From OLB11 sp041392835 (GTDB lineage Bacteria > Bacteroidota > Bacteroidia > Chitinophagales > Chitinophagaceae), in contig JAWKLF010000003.1 in NCBI GenBank assembly GCA_041392835.1, positions 304,369-368,368 on the forward strand: 64,000 nt of DNA. Reading direction: 5' to 3'. The notes beneath the pieces are model-generated. The model was not told the DNA's origin, made no database searches, and worked only from the letters and a program-made list of their open reading frames with translations. Below are positions 9,368 through 17,573 of the stretch, in pieces. Numbering within the stretch: position 1 is the stretch's first letter; each line of letters opens with the position of its first letter. The position numbers and the translations under genes were made by a program.

Positions 9368-10027
9368 CTATACTTCAGATGACTTTTGTTTTCGACCACT
9401 TAGAATAAATTTGGCTATAACTGGTAGGGTAGTTACCAGAATTATGCCGATAACAATTACCTCTAAATGATCTTTTAAATCAAATTGAAATTTGTTTAAA
9501 ATAAATTGTTGTAAAAATTTTCCAGCCAGCATCATAGAAAATACCCACGATACAGAGCCTACTATATTATACAACGTAAATTTTTTAAAATCCATATTTA
9601 CAATGCCAGCTACTATAGGAGCAAATGTTCTTATGATTGGTAAAAAGCGAGCACCAATTATGGATAGAGCTCCATTTTTTTCATAAAATTCTTTAGCAGT
9701 GTTTAAATGTTTTTTCTTGAAGAAAAAAGTGTCTTTGCGTTGATACAGAAAAGGCCCCGACTTTTTGCCAAACCAATAACCTACATAGTTGCCCAATATG
9801 CCTGCTAAGGCAATTAATATCATTATGAAAAAGTAGTGAACGCCAAAAAAATCTTTAGCTAAATCTTCGGCATATATGCCCGCTACAAAAAGCAACGAAT
9901 CGCCTGGTAAAAAAAATCCAACAAATAAACCAGTTTCGGCAAAAATAACAAACAGAAGCATGTATAAGCCTCCCATTTTTATATACCATTCTGGGTTGAG
10001 AAGTGTTTCTTTTAGTGTTTCTAACAT
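9368..10027 (-). CDS. DedA family (VTT domain) membrane protein
   Basis: Inner-membrane protein of the DedA/SNARE-associated family, some members of which move undecaprenyl phosphate or phosphatidylethanolamine across the membrane. The two re-entrant motifs are clear: GFFLPGDSLLFVAG near residue 37 and GARFLPIIRTFAPIVAG near residue 123, with a KKSGPFLYQRKDTFFF loop between them. Length 219 is typical. It has its own well-formed promoter, which overlaps the terminator region of the preceding DUF2795 gene. Confidence 0.9.
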   Translation of the reverse strand: MLETLKETLLNPEWYIKMGGLYMLLFVIFAETGLFVGFFLPGDSLLFVAGIYAEDLAKDFFGVHYFFIMILIALAGILGNYVGYWFGKKSGPFLYQRKDTFFFKKKHLNTAKEFYEKNGALSIIGARFLPIIRTFAPIVAGIVNMDFKKFTLYNIVGSVSWVFSMMLAGKFLQQFILNKFQFDLKDHLEVIVIGIILVTTLPVIAKFILSGRKQKSSEV

Positions 10028-10050
10028 ATGTTGTTTTGTGAAATTGCGTG

Positions 10051-10080
10051 CTAAGGTAAATGCAAACGAATAAAAATCAA
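10051..10080 (-). promoter_or_regulatory. dedA promoter
   Basis: On the minus strand TTG (10078-10080) and TACCTTAG (10051-10058) are spaced by exactly 19 nt. The -7 element has 7 of 8 matches to TAnnTTTG. It lies 23 nt before the ATG. Confidence 0.6.
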
Positions 10081-10105
10081 AAAGACTGTTTTATAAACAG
10101 TCTTT
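10081..10105 (-). terminator. Terminator downstream of the DUF2795 gene
   Basis: AAAGACTGTTT (10081-10091) and AAACAGTCTTT (10095-10105) form a perfect 11-bp stem with a 3-nt loop. On the minus strand it runs into TTTTTGATTTTT. It lies between the DUF2795 stop and the dedA promoter. Confidence 0.85.
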
Positions 10106-10139
10106 GAAATTGGAAGTTGTTGAATAAGTTGTAAAAGAA

Positions 10140-10361
10140 TTAATATTCATCTTCGTTAAAGAAAAAATCTTCTTGAGTAGGGTAATCCGGCCAAATATCT
10201 TCTATACCTTCATACGCTTCACCCTCATCATCTAATTCCTGTAGGTTTTCTACAACTTCAATTGGAGAGCCTGAACGAATTGCAAAATCAATCAATTCGT
10301 CTTTTGTGGCAGGCCATGGCGCATCTTCTAAATGTGATGCTAATTCGAGACTCCAGAACAT
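10140..10361 (-). CDS. DUF2795 family small acidic protein
   Basis: A 73-residue acidic protein that is very conserved across Bacteroidota and recognised by ELASHLEDAPWPATKDELIDFA, then PIEVVENLQELDDEGE, and the C-terminal IWPDYPTQEDFFFNEDEY. The function is not established. Related DUF2795 proteins resemble DNA- or protein-binding helical modules. It is a monocistronic gene with a near-perfect promoter and a strong terminator, which suggests high, steady expression. Confidence 0.92.
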   Translation of the reverse strand: MFWSLELASHLEDAPWPATKDELIDFAIRSGSPIEVVENLQELDDEGEAYEGIEDIWPDYPTQEDFFFNEDEY

Positions 10362-10397
10362 ATTTATTTTTTTTTAAATTGTTTTTACTATTTTGCG

Positions 10398-10427
10398 CAA
10401 ATGTAACATTAATTTTATTACTGCCAA
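10398..10427 (-). promoter_or_regulatory. Promoter of the DUF2795 gene
   Basis: On the minus strand TTG (10425-10427), exactly 19 nt, then TACATTTG (10398-10405): a perfect match to the Bacteroidota consensus. It lies back to back with the lolD -7 element. Confidence 0.75.
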
Positions 10428-10432
10428 ATGTT

Positions 10433-10440
10433 TATGTTTG
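10433..10440 (+). promoter_or_regulatory. lolD promoter, -7 element (predicts leaderless mRNA)
   Basis: TATGTTTG fully matches TAnnTTTG and ends 4 nt before the ATG at 10445. With the usual start site about 5 nt downstream, transcription would begin at the A of the start codon. No TTG is found at the ideal -33 position. Confidence 0.5.
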
Positions 10441-10444
10441 CACC

Positions 10445-11095
10445 ATGTTATTAACGGAAAACATAACAAAAAGTTATAACAATTTGTGCATTTTAAATAA
10501 TGCCAGTCTTTCTATCCAAAAAGGTGAAATAGTAAGTATTGTTGGTGCATCGGGCGCAGGCAAAAGTACGCTGCTACATATTTTAGGCACTTTAGAAAAA
10601 CCCGATTCCGGAAAATTATTTTTAAATAATCAAGATATGTTAGCGCTCAAAGGAAAACAATTGGCGGCATTTAGAAATAAACACATTGGTTTTGTTTTTC
10701 AGTTTCATCATTTATTGCCCGAATTTTCGGCTTTAGAAAATATGATTATGCCAGCTTTGATTACTGGCGAAAACCAAAGCAATGCTAAGCAAAAGGCACT
10801 AAAATTATTGGATCGTTTAAACCTTAGCAATAGAGCATCGCATAAACCCAATGCTATGTCGGGAGGAGAACAACAACGTGTGGCTATAGGAAGAGCGTTA
10901 ATCAATAATCCTGATATTATATTGGCAGATGAACCCACCGGAAATTTGGATACACAAAATGCGATGGCTATTTTTAATTTGCTATTAGAACTACGAGACG
11001 AAATCAATCAAACTTTTGTAGTCGTTACGCACAATGATAGTTTGGTAAAAAAGACGGATAGAATCATTCACATGAAAGATGGTAAAACAACGTAA
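10445..11095 (+). CDS. lolD: Lipoprotein-release ABC transporter ATPase LolD
   Basis: ATPase of the LolCDE complex, which releases outer-membrane lipoproteins from the inner membrane. The start at 10445 (MLLTENITKSYNN) gives the normal length of 216; the open frame extends 61 codons further upstream but only through intergenic sequence. Walker A is GASGAGKST (34-42), signature MSGGEQQRVAIGRAL near 138-152, Walker B IILADEPTGNLD, and the switch His is in VVVTHND. HHLLPEFSALENMIMPALI is typical of the LolD/MacB family. The LolC/E membrane partner is not in the window. The stop codon directly abuts the bshC ATG. Confidence 0.9.
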   Translation: MLLTENITKSYNNLCILNNASLSIQKGEIVSIVGASGAGKSTLLHILGTLEKPDSGKLFLNNQDMLALKGKQLAAFRNKHIGFVFQFHHLLPEFSALENMIMPALITGENQSNAKQKALKLLDRLNLSNRASHKPNAMSGGEQQRVAIGRALINNPDIILADEPTGNLDTQNAMAIFNLLLELRDEINQTFVVVTHNDSLVKKTDRIIHMKDGKTT

Positions 11096-12703
11096 ATGAA
11101 AGTAATTGCAGATAAAATTCCTTATGCTGAAACTCGGTTTTTTTCAAACTTAGTTTTGGATTATCTAAAACAAAAAGAAGAACTACTACCGTTTATTCAA
11201 GCGTTTCCATCCTTAGATAGTTTAAAACATCAAATACTTTTAAAAGAAAAAGAAAATACAGATAGAGCTGTATTAGTTGAGGTTTTGAATGAGCAATATC
11301 AGTCTATCTCGAATAAGGCCTTGGTATCGGAGCAGATTGCAACGCTCAATGATACTAATACGATGGCTATCGTTACAGCTCACCAACCATTAATTTTTAC
11401 AGGACATTTATATTTTATTTATAAAATTGTGCATGCAATAGTGTTGAGTCGATTTTGTAAAAAATATTTTCCCAATTATCATTTTGTTCCCATTTTCTTT
11501 ATCGGTAGCGAAGATGATGATATCGAAGAGATAGGTACTTTAGATTTGGGAACACGGTCTTTCAAATGGCAAGCTACCCAAAAAGGGCCTTGTGGAAGTA
11601 TGACATTAGAATCTTTGCAGCCTATACTTAAAGAAGTTTTGTCTTACTTTAATACCAATGATGATGAGATAAAAAAAATGCATGATTTAATTCAACGTGC
11701 ATATCAAGCCAATCATACCCTTAGCGAAGCCACCCGACTTGTATTGCACGAGTTATTTGGTCAGGAAGGGCTTGTAGTTCTTGATGCTAATCATATTAAA
11801 TTAAAAAAATCATTTTCGCATGTTATTAAAAATGAGTTGCTACACTTTGAATCGCATAAAATAGTTAGTCATACTATATCGCAAATGCCTTCAAATTATA
11901 GCATTCAAGCGCATTCCAGAGAAATAAATTTTTTTTATATGAAGGATGGACTTCGAGAACGAATAGTTTTTGAAGAAAGTGTATGGAAGGTATTAAACAC
12001 CACTATAGTATTTACAAAAGAGGCGTTGTTGCAGGAAATTTCTGAGTCGCCTAATCATTTTTCACCCAATGTTATACTGAGACCCTTATATCAAGAAACT
12101 ATATTGCCTTCCATTGCATTTGTTGGAGGTGGTGCTGAAGTGGCCTATTGGATGTTATTGAAAAATGTGTTTGAATACTATCAAGTTCAATTTCCAATTC
12201 TTTTTTTACGAAATTCTGTTGCCGTGAGTTTGCCACAATCAAGCAAACGAGTTGATAAATATCAATTTACTTTACAGGATATTTTTACACCAATAGAGCA
12301 ATTAAAATCAGCTTGGAGCCAAGAGCAAGAAGAATATAAGACCTTAGAAAAATCTCTAAAAGCTATACAGGTTGAATATCAAAAAATAATTTCTGAAGCA
12401 GGCCTTGTCAATAAAAATTTGCGTGAAAGTACATTGGCTCAGGTAAAAAAAATTGAAAAATTGCATGCACGTATTTTAGAAAAAAATAGGTTTCATATCA
12501 AACAAAAAAATCAAACTCGTTTTGAACAAATAGAAAAAATACAAAGGGAGTTTTTCCCGAATCGAAAGCTGCAAGAAAGAGACAGAAACTTTATAGAATT
12601 GTTTTTGGAATTAAAAACAAATTTTATAAAGGCTTGTTTTGAACATCAACAAGCTATGAATACCAATTTTTTAGTATTATCTTTTTTTACTGAAGAAAAA
12701 TAA
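11096..12703 (+). CDS. bshC: Bacillithiol biosynthesis cysteine-adding enzyme BshC
   Basis: Predicted to add cysteine to glucosaminyl-malate, the last step of bacillithiol synthesis. The 535-residue length is right. The N-terminal Rossmann-like domain has the family pattern AHQPLIFTGHLYFIYK near residues 97-112 and VPIFFIGSEDDDIEEI near residues 137-152. A long coiled-coil region (about 390-490, Lys/Glu-rich) and a C-terminal FFPNRKLQERDRNF motif follow, as in other BshC proteins. It begins immediately after the lolD stop codon and overlaps the convergent nuclease gene by 17 bp. BshA and BshB are not in the window. Confidence 0.88.
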   Translation: MKVIADKIPYAETRFFSNLVLDYLKQKEELLPFIQAFPSLDSLKHQILLKEKENTDRAVLVEVLNEQYQSISNKALVSEQIATLNDTNTMAIVTAHQPLIFTGHLYFIYKIVHAIVLSRFCKKYFPNYHFVPIFFIGSEDDDIEEIGTLDLGTRSFKWQATQKGPCGSMTLESLQPILKEVLSYFNTNDDEIKKMHDLIQRAYQANHTLSEATRLVLHELFGQEGLVVLDANHIKLKKSFSHVIKNELLHFESHKIVSHTISQMPSNYSIQAHSREINFFYMKDGLRERIVFEESVWKVLNTTIVFTKEALLQEISESPNHFSPNVILRPLYQETILPSIAFVGGGAEVAYWMLLKNVFEYYQVQFPILFLRNSVAVSLPQSSKRVDKYQFTLQDIFTPIEQLKSAWSQEQEEYKTLEKSLKAIQVEYQKIISEAGLVNKNLRESTLAQVKKIEKLHARILEKNRFHIKQKNQTRFEQIEKIQREFFPNRKLQERDRNFIELFLELKTNFIKACFEHQQAMNTNFLVLSFFTEEK

Positions 12704-13709
12704 GAGTAGGGTAGTGATCGCTATAGCCATCATTCCATTTGCCATTGCTATAGGAGCGTTTTGGATATCCTTTATATTGTCCAAATTTTTCTACCATAAA
12801 TGATTTTGAAAATACTTCTGCTTCTTGATAATGTAAGCCAGTAGTATTTTTTTTCAGAAAACCATATGAAATAATTATTTGGTCAAACAGCCCCCATGTA
12901 TCTTGATAAGCTATAGTACCCAATCCTTTTCTATAAAAAGATGTCCAAGGGTTATAAAGTCCTCCTGGTTTTACTTCTTCTTTTTTCCATTTGCTCGCTA
13001 ATATTTTTGTAACACTTTCATTGATAGGGTCGTCATTCAAATCGCCCATCACAACTACTTTGGTCATCGGGTCTATAGCCATAAGGGAGTCTATAATATG
13101 CTTGCTTACTCCTGCAGCTATTTTTCTTTTTTCTCTTGTGGCTGCTTCTCCGCCTCTACGGGATGGCCAGTGATTGACAAAAATGTGTATAGGGTCGTTG
13201 GCTAATTTGCCATATACATATAATACATCGCGAGTCGGTCTATCGCCTTCTTCTACAGGAACCGTTAAAGATGAAGCTGAAAGTACTTTGAAAACATCGC
13301 TATTATATAGTAAGCCGCAATCTATTCCTCTCACATCGGGTCCATCAAAATGGACTACTTTCCAGTGCAAACTTTTTAATGGTTCTTGGTTACAAAGCAC
13401 TTGTAATACATCTCTATTTTCTATTTCGGCTACGCCTAAAATAGCAAGCCCTATGTCGCTTTGATCTTTTCCCATTTTGCTTATTACACTCACAAGATTT
13501 GCTACCTTTTTTTCAAAAACTGCTGGTGTGTATGCATTAGCACCATTGGGAGTAAACTCATCATCATTTATATTGGGATCGTTGAGTGTATCATAATAGT
13601 TTTCGAGATTATAAAATCCTATAGCATAGCTCGGCTTTTTTTGAGCTGTGCTACTAACGTGGATGAAGAAAACAGAAATACATAAAAAGAATAAATGCTT
13701 GTAAGACAT
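12687..13709 (-). CDS. Secreted endonuclease/exonuclease/phosphatase family protein
   Basis: A DNase I-like fold enzyme exported by a signal peptide (first 22 residues, ending HVSSTAQ). Fold motifs in order: FYNLENYYDT near residue 32, AEIENRDVL near 95 (metal-binding Glu), VNHWPSRRGG with the active-site His, GDLNDDP (catalytic Asp) near 220, and the C-terminal SDHYP. Length is 340. Substrates in this family include nucleic acids, phosphoinositides and sugar phosphates; the secreted Bacteroidota branch is mostly uncharacterised. Confidence 0.85.
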   Translation of the reverse strand: MSYKHLFFLCISVFFIHVSSTAQKKPSYAIGFYNLENYYDTLNDPNINDDEFTPNGANAYTPAVFEKKVANLVSVISKMGKDQSDIGLAILGVAEIENRDVLQVLCNQEPLKSLHWKVVHFDGPDVRGIDCGLLYNSDVFKVLSASSLTVPVEEGDRPTRDVLYVYGKLANDPIHIFVNHWPSRRGGEAATREKRKIAAGVSKHIIDSLMAIDPMTKVVVMGDLNDDPINESVTKILASKWKKEEVKPGGLYNPWTSFYRKGLGTIAYQDTWGLFDQIIISYGFLKKNTTGLHYQEAEVFSKSFMVEKFGQYKGYPKRSYSNGKWNDGYSDHYPTLIFLQ

Positions 13710-13784
13710 AAAGTATATGAATTGATAATGTTTAAACTGATTTTTTAGGAATGGGTTTAATTGAAAGTGTAAATGTACAAGATA

Positions 13785-14738
13785 TTATTGACCATAAATG
13801 GCAACTTCGTTTATTCCCATGTTATTTTTTACACCTCTATACATGCCAGGGCTATTAAAGCACAATGAAAAATTTCCCATCGTATCTACAGCTATAAGCC
13901 CACCTTCGCCGCCCATAGGCAATAACTTTTTGTGAACAACCTTATCGCAAGCTTCTTGGAGCGAAAGTTGTTGATATTCCATAAGACATGAAACATCATA
14001 TGCTACTACAGCTCTTAAAAAATATTCGCCATGTCCTGTACAGCTTACTGCACAGGTTTTATTATTAGCATATGTACCGCTTCCTATAACTGGTGTGTCG
14101 CCTATTCGTCCATATTTCTTGTTGGTCATACCACCTGTAGAGGTCGCAGCCGCCAAATTGCCAAAACTATCCAATGCTACCGCACCTACTGTGCCCATTT
14201 TTTTTTCACTTTCAGAATATTGATGTTCTTGTTTAGCTTGGTGGTCCAATTGATAAGTAGAAGTATTTTTTATTTCTTGCCATTGCTCATAGCGATAAGT
14301 ACTATAAAAATAGTCATCTGGAACTATTTCAATACCTTGCTGTATTGCAAATGCTTTAGCACCTTCAGAAGCTAACATGACATGCCCAGAATGGTGCAAG
14401 ATAGCCTTGGCTAACGAAATTGGATTTTTAATATTAGAAACTCCTGCTACTGCTCCAGCTTCTAGTGTATTGCCATTCATGATAGAAGCATCCAATTCGT
14501 GTTTTCCTTGATGAGTAAAAACTGCACCTTTGCCTGCATTAAATAATGGATTGTCTTCTAAGGCTATTACTGCCATTTCTACTGCACTCATGGCGTCGCC
14601 ACCTTGGTTCAATATCGTATAGCCTTGTTCAAGTGCATAGCGCAAGCCATCTAAATATGATTTTTCAAGTTCGGGGCTTAGCATAGATTTTTCAATGGTA
14701 CCAGCACCTCCATGTATAGCTATCGTAATTTGAGACAT
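13785..14738 (-). CDS. iaaA: Isoaspartyl peptidase / plant-type L-asparaginase
   Basis: An N-terminal-nucleophile hydrolase that removes N-terminal isoaspartate from peptides and may hydrolyse asparagine. The precursor should cleave itself before Thr183 in KKMGTVGAVALD, leaving Thr as nucleophile. IHGGAGTIEKS at the N-terminus, LEDNPLFNAGKGAVF, and the glycine-rich ATSTGGMTNKKYGRIGDTPVIGSGTYA segment are all family marks. Length 317 matches. No signal peptide, so it is probably cytosolic. A TACCTTTG -7 element (14767-14774, minus) lies 28 nt upstream. Confidence 0.93.
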   Translation of the reverse strand: MSQITIAIHGGAGTIEKSMLSPELEKSYLDGLRYALEQGYTILNQGGDAMSAVEMAVIALEDNPLFNAGKGAVFTHQGKHELDASIMNGNTLEAGAVAGVSNIKNPISLAKAILHHSGHVMLASEGAKAFAIQQGIEIVPDDYFYSTYRYEQWQEIKNTSTYQLDHQAKQEHQYSESEKKMGTVGAVALDSFGNLAAATSTGGMTNKKYGRIGDTPVIGSGTYANNKTCAVSCTGHGEYFLRAVVAYDVSCLMEYQQLSLQEACDKVVHKKLLPMGGEGGLIAVDTMGNFSLCFNSPGMYRGVKNNMGINEVAIYGQ

Positions 14739-14766
14739 AGTATAATAAAATAAATTGTAAGTTTAC

Positions 14767-14774
14767 CAAAGGTA
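14767..14774 (-). promoter_or_regulatory. Promoter of the isoaspartyl peptidase gene, -7 element
   Basis: CAAAGGTA on the plus strand is TACCTTTG on the minus strand, a full TAnnTTTG match 28 nt before the ATG at 14738. No TTG at the ideal -33 spacing. Confidence 0.45.
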
Positions 14775-14853
14775 AGCCACATGAATGAAAAGTATTTCCT
14801 TTAGTAAAAAAGGTGCTGATATGAATAGAAAGTTAAACTTTTATTTATTTAGC

Positions 14854-14861
14854 TATCTTTG
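14854..14861 (+). promoter_or_regulatory. darA promoter, -7 element
   Basis: TATCTTTG matches TAnnTTTG in full and ends 9 nt before the ATG at 14871, giving a leader of only a few nucleotides. Confidence 0.45.
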
Positions 14862-14870
14862 AAATTCTAT

Positions 14871-15785
14871 ATGAATATATTGATTATTTATTATTCGCAG
14901 AGTGGTCAGCTAAAATCTATATTAGATTCCATAAGTGAGGGTTTCCCCACAGAAGTGAGTATAGACTATGCTGAAATTGTACCCGAAAAAGGCTTTTCGC
15001 TACCATGGAGTACCGATACTTTTTTTGATTGTATGCCAGAATGCGTTTTGGAAATACCAGAGCCTATAAAGCCAATGAAAATAGCTAATAAAAATTATGA
15101 TTTGATAATAGTCGGATATCAACCATGGTTTCTTTCTCCTTCATTGCCTATAACCAGTTTTTTAAAAAGTGAGTATGCTTCAATTTTGAAAAATAAAAAT
15201 ATTGTAACTGTGGTGGGTAGTAGAAACATGTGGCTCAATGCACAAGAGAAAATAAAAGCTTCATTGAAAAAACATAGTGCAAACTTGTTAGGCAATATTG
15301 TTTTATTTGATAGGCACCCCAATGTAATTTCATTATTAACAGTAATGAGATGGACTTTTAAAGGTCAAAAAGAAGCCAGTAAATGGTTGCCTGAAGCTGG
15401 CATAAGCCAAAAAGATATATTGGAGGCTAAGAAATATGGTAAAATCATCTTTGATTTTTTAAACAAAAAAGAAAGCCATTCACTTCAAAAGCAATTGCTG
15501 GAAGCACATGCTGTAGAAATGAAGCCGTCCTTAATTATTTTAGAAAAGAGAGGTATTAAAAATTTTAGAAAATTTGCAAGATATATTCATGAAAAAGGAA
15601 GTAGAGGAAGTCTTGACAGATTGCCCAGAGTGCGCCTTTTTAAGCGTTTATTGACTACAATCGTTTTTATTTTATCCCCAATTTCAAATCTTACAGCCCA
15701 AATACAACTTTTATTACAAAACCGCAGGTTGAGAGAGGAAACAAATTATTTTAAAGAGGTGTCTTATAAAGAAAATGCTATATAA
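14871..15785 (+). CDS. darA: Dialkylresorcinol condensing enzyme, DarA-like
   Basis: DarA-type enzymes, paired with the ketosynthase DarB, condense a beta-keto acyl thioester with an enoyl thioester and cyclise the product to a cyclohexanedione, the precursor of dialkylresorcinols. Start at 14871 (MNILIIYYSQSGQLKSIL); an in-frame TTG 4 codons earlier is less likely. The first 180 residues are flavodoxin-like (IIYYSQSGQL nucleotide-binding loop, IIVGYQPWFLSPSLP, VTVVGSRNMW). A helical C-terminal extension of about 120 residues follows, which simple flavodoxins lack. The next gene, 52 nt on, encodes a DarB-like ketosynthase, and this pairing is the main support for the name. Confidence 0.7.
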   Translation: MNILIIYYSQSGQLKSILDSISEGFPTEVSIDYAEIVPEKGFSLPWSTDTFFDCMPECVLEIPEPIKPMKIANKNYDLIIVGYQPWFLSPSLPITSFLKSEYASILKNKNIVTVVGSRNMWLNAQEKIKASLKKHSANLLGNIVLFDRHPNVISLLTVMRWTFKGQKEASKWLPEAGISQKDILEAKKYGKIIFDFLNKKESHSLQKQLLEAHAVEMKPSLIILEKRGIKNFRKFARYIHEKGSRGSLDRLPRVRLFKRLLTTIVFILSPISNLTAQIQLLLQNRRLREETNYFKEVSYKENAI

Positions 15786-15837
15786 AGAACACATTATTTG
15801 AAATAAACTATTTATTTTGCACCCAAATTAAAGTTGA

Positions 15838-16977
15838 ATGAGTGAGGTTTACATTACAAGAGTTTCTAAATTTTTACCGAATAACCCAATTTCAAACGAT
15901 GAAATGGAGTTATATCTTGGTAAAGTAAATGGTAAACCTTCTAAGGCTCGCTCTATAATTTTGCGCAATAATCAAATCAAGACTCGCTATTATGCAATTG
16001 ATAAAGAAACGGGCAAAAGCTCTCATACAAATTACCAATTGGCTGCAAGAGCTATTGAATCTCTTTTAGACGAAAATTTTACTAAAAACGACATCGAACT
16101 ACTTGCTTGTGGATGCGTAGCACCAGATCAACTGTTACCAAGTCATGCTGCTATGGTGCATGGCGAACTCAAATGCCAGCCTACAGAAATTGTTTCTATA
16201 AGTACAGCCTGTTGTGCAGGTATTCAGGCATTCAAATATGCCTTTATGAGTGTTAAGAGTGGTAATAGTCAAAATGCAATAGCAAGCGGATCCGAAAAAT
16301 GCTCGGGTTGGCTAAAAGCCGATAAATTTGATGCTGAAGCAGAAGATTTAAAGCATTTAGTAGAAAACCCTATGATAGCTTTTGAAAAAGATTTTCTTAG
16401 ATGGATGCTAAGCGATGGTGCAGGAGCAGTGCTAATGCAAAATAAACCCAATGAGAGTAGTGTTTCGTTGCGCGTAGATTGGGTAGATATAATTTCCTAT
16501 GCAAATCAGATAGAGCCTTGTATGTATGCTGGATGCGAAAAAAATACAGATGGTAGTTTGACTGGTTGGGCAGAGCTTACACCTCATGAATGGGGCGCAA
16601 AAAGTATATTTGCTTTTAAACAAGATACACGATTACTTGGAGAAAATATAGTAAAGTGGGGTGGTGTAATGTGGAAGCAAGTCTGCGAAAAACACCAGAT
16701 CAACATGGATGAAGTTACTTATTTCTTGCCTCATCTATCGTCCGAATTTTTTAGATCCAAAATCATGGAAGAACTTGCTCATATAGGCTATCCCATACCA
16801 GCCGAAAAGTGGTTTACAAATCTAACTTCAGTAGGCAATATTGGAAGCGCTTCACCCTATGTAATGTTAGAAGAATTATTTAATAATGGAAAAATAAAGA
16901 AAGGCGATAAGCTAATTTTCATGGTGCCCGAAAGCGCACGATTTAGTTATGGCTATATGCAATTAACAGCTGTTTAG
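15838..16977 (+). CDS. darB: Beta-ketoacyl-ACP synthase III-type enzyme, DarB-like
   Basis: Thiolase-fold condensing enzyme, predicted partner of the preceding DarA-like protein in dialkylresorcinol synthesis. The KAS III-like triad is visible: the Cys in STACCAGIQAF (Cys126 most likely), His299 in YFLPHLSSEFF, and Asn in TNLTSVGNIGSAS. Length 379 is longer than housekeeping FabH (about 330), with an insertion around residues 170-230 (KHLVENPMIAFEKDFLRWM). The two genes form an isolated pair; tailoring enzymes of a flexirubin cluster are not adjacent. A standalone role such as a signal or membrane phenolic lipid is possible. Confidence 0.75.
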   Translation: MSEVYITRVSKFLPNNPISNDEMELYLGKVNGKPSKARSIILRNNQIKTRYYAIDKETGKSSHTNYQLAARAIESLLDENFTKNDIELLACGCVAPDQLLPSHAAMVHGELKCQPTEIVSISTACCAGIQAFKYAFMSVKSGNSQNAIASGSEKCSGWLKADKFDAEAEDLKHLVENPMIAFEKDFLRWMLSDGAGAVLMQNKPNESSVSLRVDWVDIISYANQIEPCMYAGCEKNTDGSLTGWAELTPHEWGAKSIFAFKQDTRLLGENIVKWGGVMWKQVCEKHQINMDEVTYFLPHLSSEFFRSKIMEELAHIGYPIPAEKWFTNLTSVGNIGSASPYVMLEELFNNGKIKKGDKLIFMVPESARFSYGYMQLTAV

Positions 16978-17049
16978 TAAATAAGCCCTTTTACTACACT
17001 TTATTTTAAGTTTATTTCATAAATACGACATATTTATTGCTAAATATTC

Positions 17050-17079
17050 TTGTTTTTTAAAAAAATAAAGATACTTTTG
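17050..17079 (+). promoter_or_regulatory. rpsL promoter
   Basis: TTG (17050-17052), exactly 19 nt, then TACTTTTG (17072-17079): a perfect Bacteroidota promoter. It lies 24 nt before the rpsL ATG, with an AAGGTAG ribosome-binding-like stretch close to the start codon. Confidence 0.8.
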
Positions 17080-17103
17080 CAGTCCAAAAAAAAATAAGGT
17101 AGA

Positions 17104-17484
17104 ATGCCTACAATACAACAATTAGTAAGAAAAGGAAGAACAATTATCCGTGCTAAATCTAAATCTCGTGCTTTAGATGCATGTCCACAACGTAGAGGAG
17201 TATGTACTCGTGTATATACAACCACACCTAAAAAACCAAACTCAGCTTTGCGTAAAGTTGCCAAAGTGCGTTTAACGAATAAAATAGAAGTTATTGCTTA
17301 TATACCAGGTGAAGGACACAATTTGCAAGAGCACTCTATCGTATTGATACGTGGAGGTCGTGTTAAGGATTTACCGGGTGTACGTTATCACATCGTAAGA
17401 GGTAGTTTAGATACTGCAGGTGTAAAAGATCGTAAACAGAGCCGTTCTAAATACGGTACTAAACGCGAAAAAGTTAAAAAATAA
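17104..17484 (+). CDS. rpsL: 30S ribosomal protein S12
   Basis: Decoding-centre protein of the small subunit. MPTIQQLVRKGR at the N-terminus, the KPNSALRKVAKVRL loop whose lysine is a classical streptomycin-resistance position, IPGEGHNLQEHS, and GGRVKDLPGVRYHIVRG are all present. Length 126. First gene of an rpsL-rpsG unit with a perfect promoter. Confidence 0.99.
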   Translation: MPTIQQLVRKGRTIIRAKSKSRALDACPQRRGVCTRVYTTTPKKPNSALRKVAKVRLTNKIEVIAYIPGEGHNLQEHSIVLIRGGRVKDLPGVRYHIVRGSLDTAGVKDRKQSRSKYGTKREKVKK

Positions 17485-17573
17485 TTCCTTTTCAATAAGA
17501 ACTGATGTGTTTGAGTAAAGTAGTAATCTTGAATTCACAAGCACCAAGGTTTTAAAAATAAAAATTACAAACA

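Noticed and set aside
10262..10444. 61-codon upstream extension of lolD
   Set aside because: It runs through the DUF2795 gene on the other strand and the shared promoter region; LolD proteins begin at the ATG at 10445.
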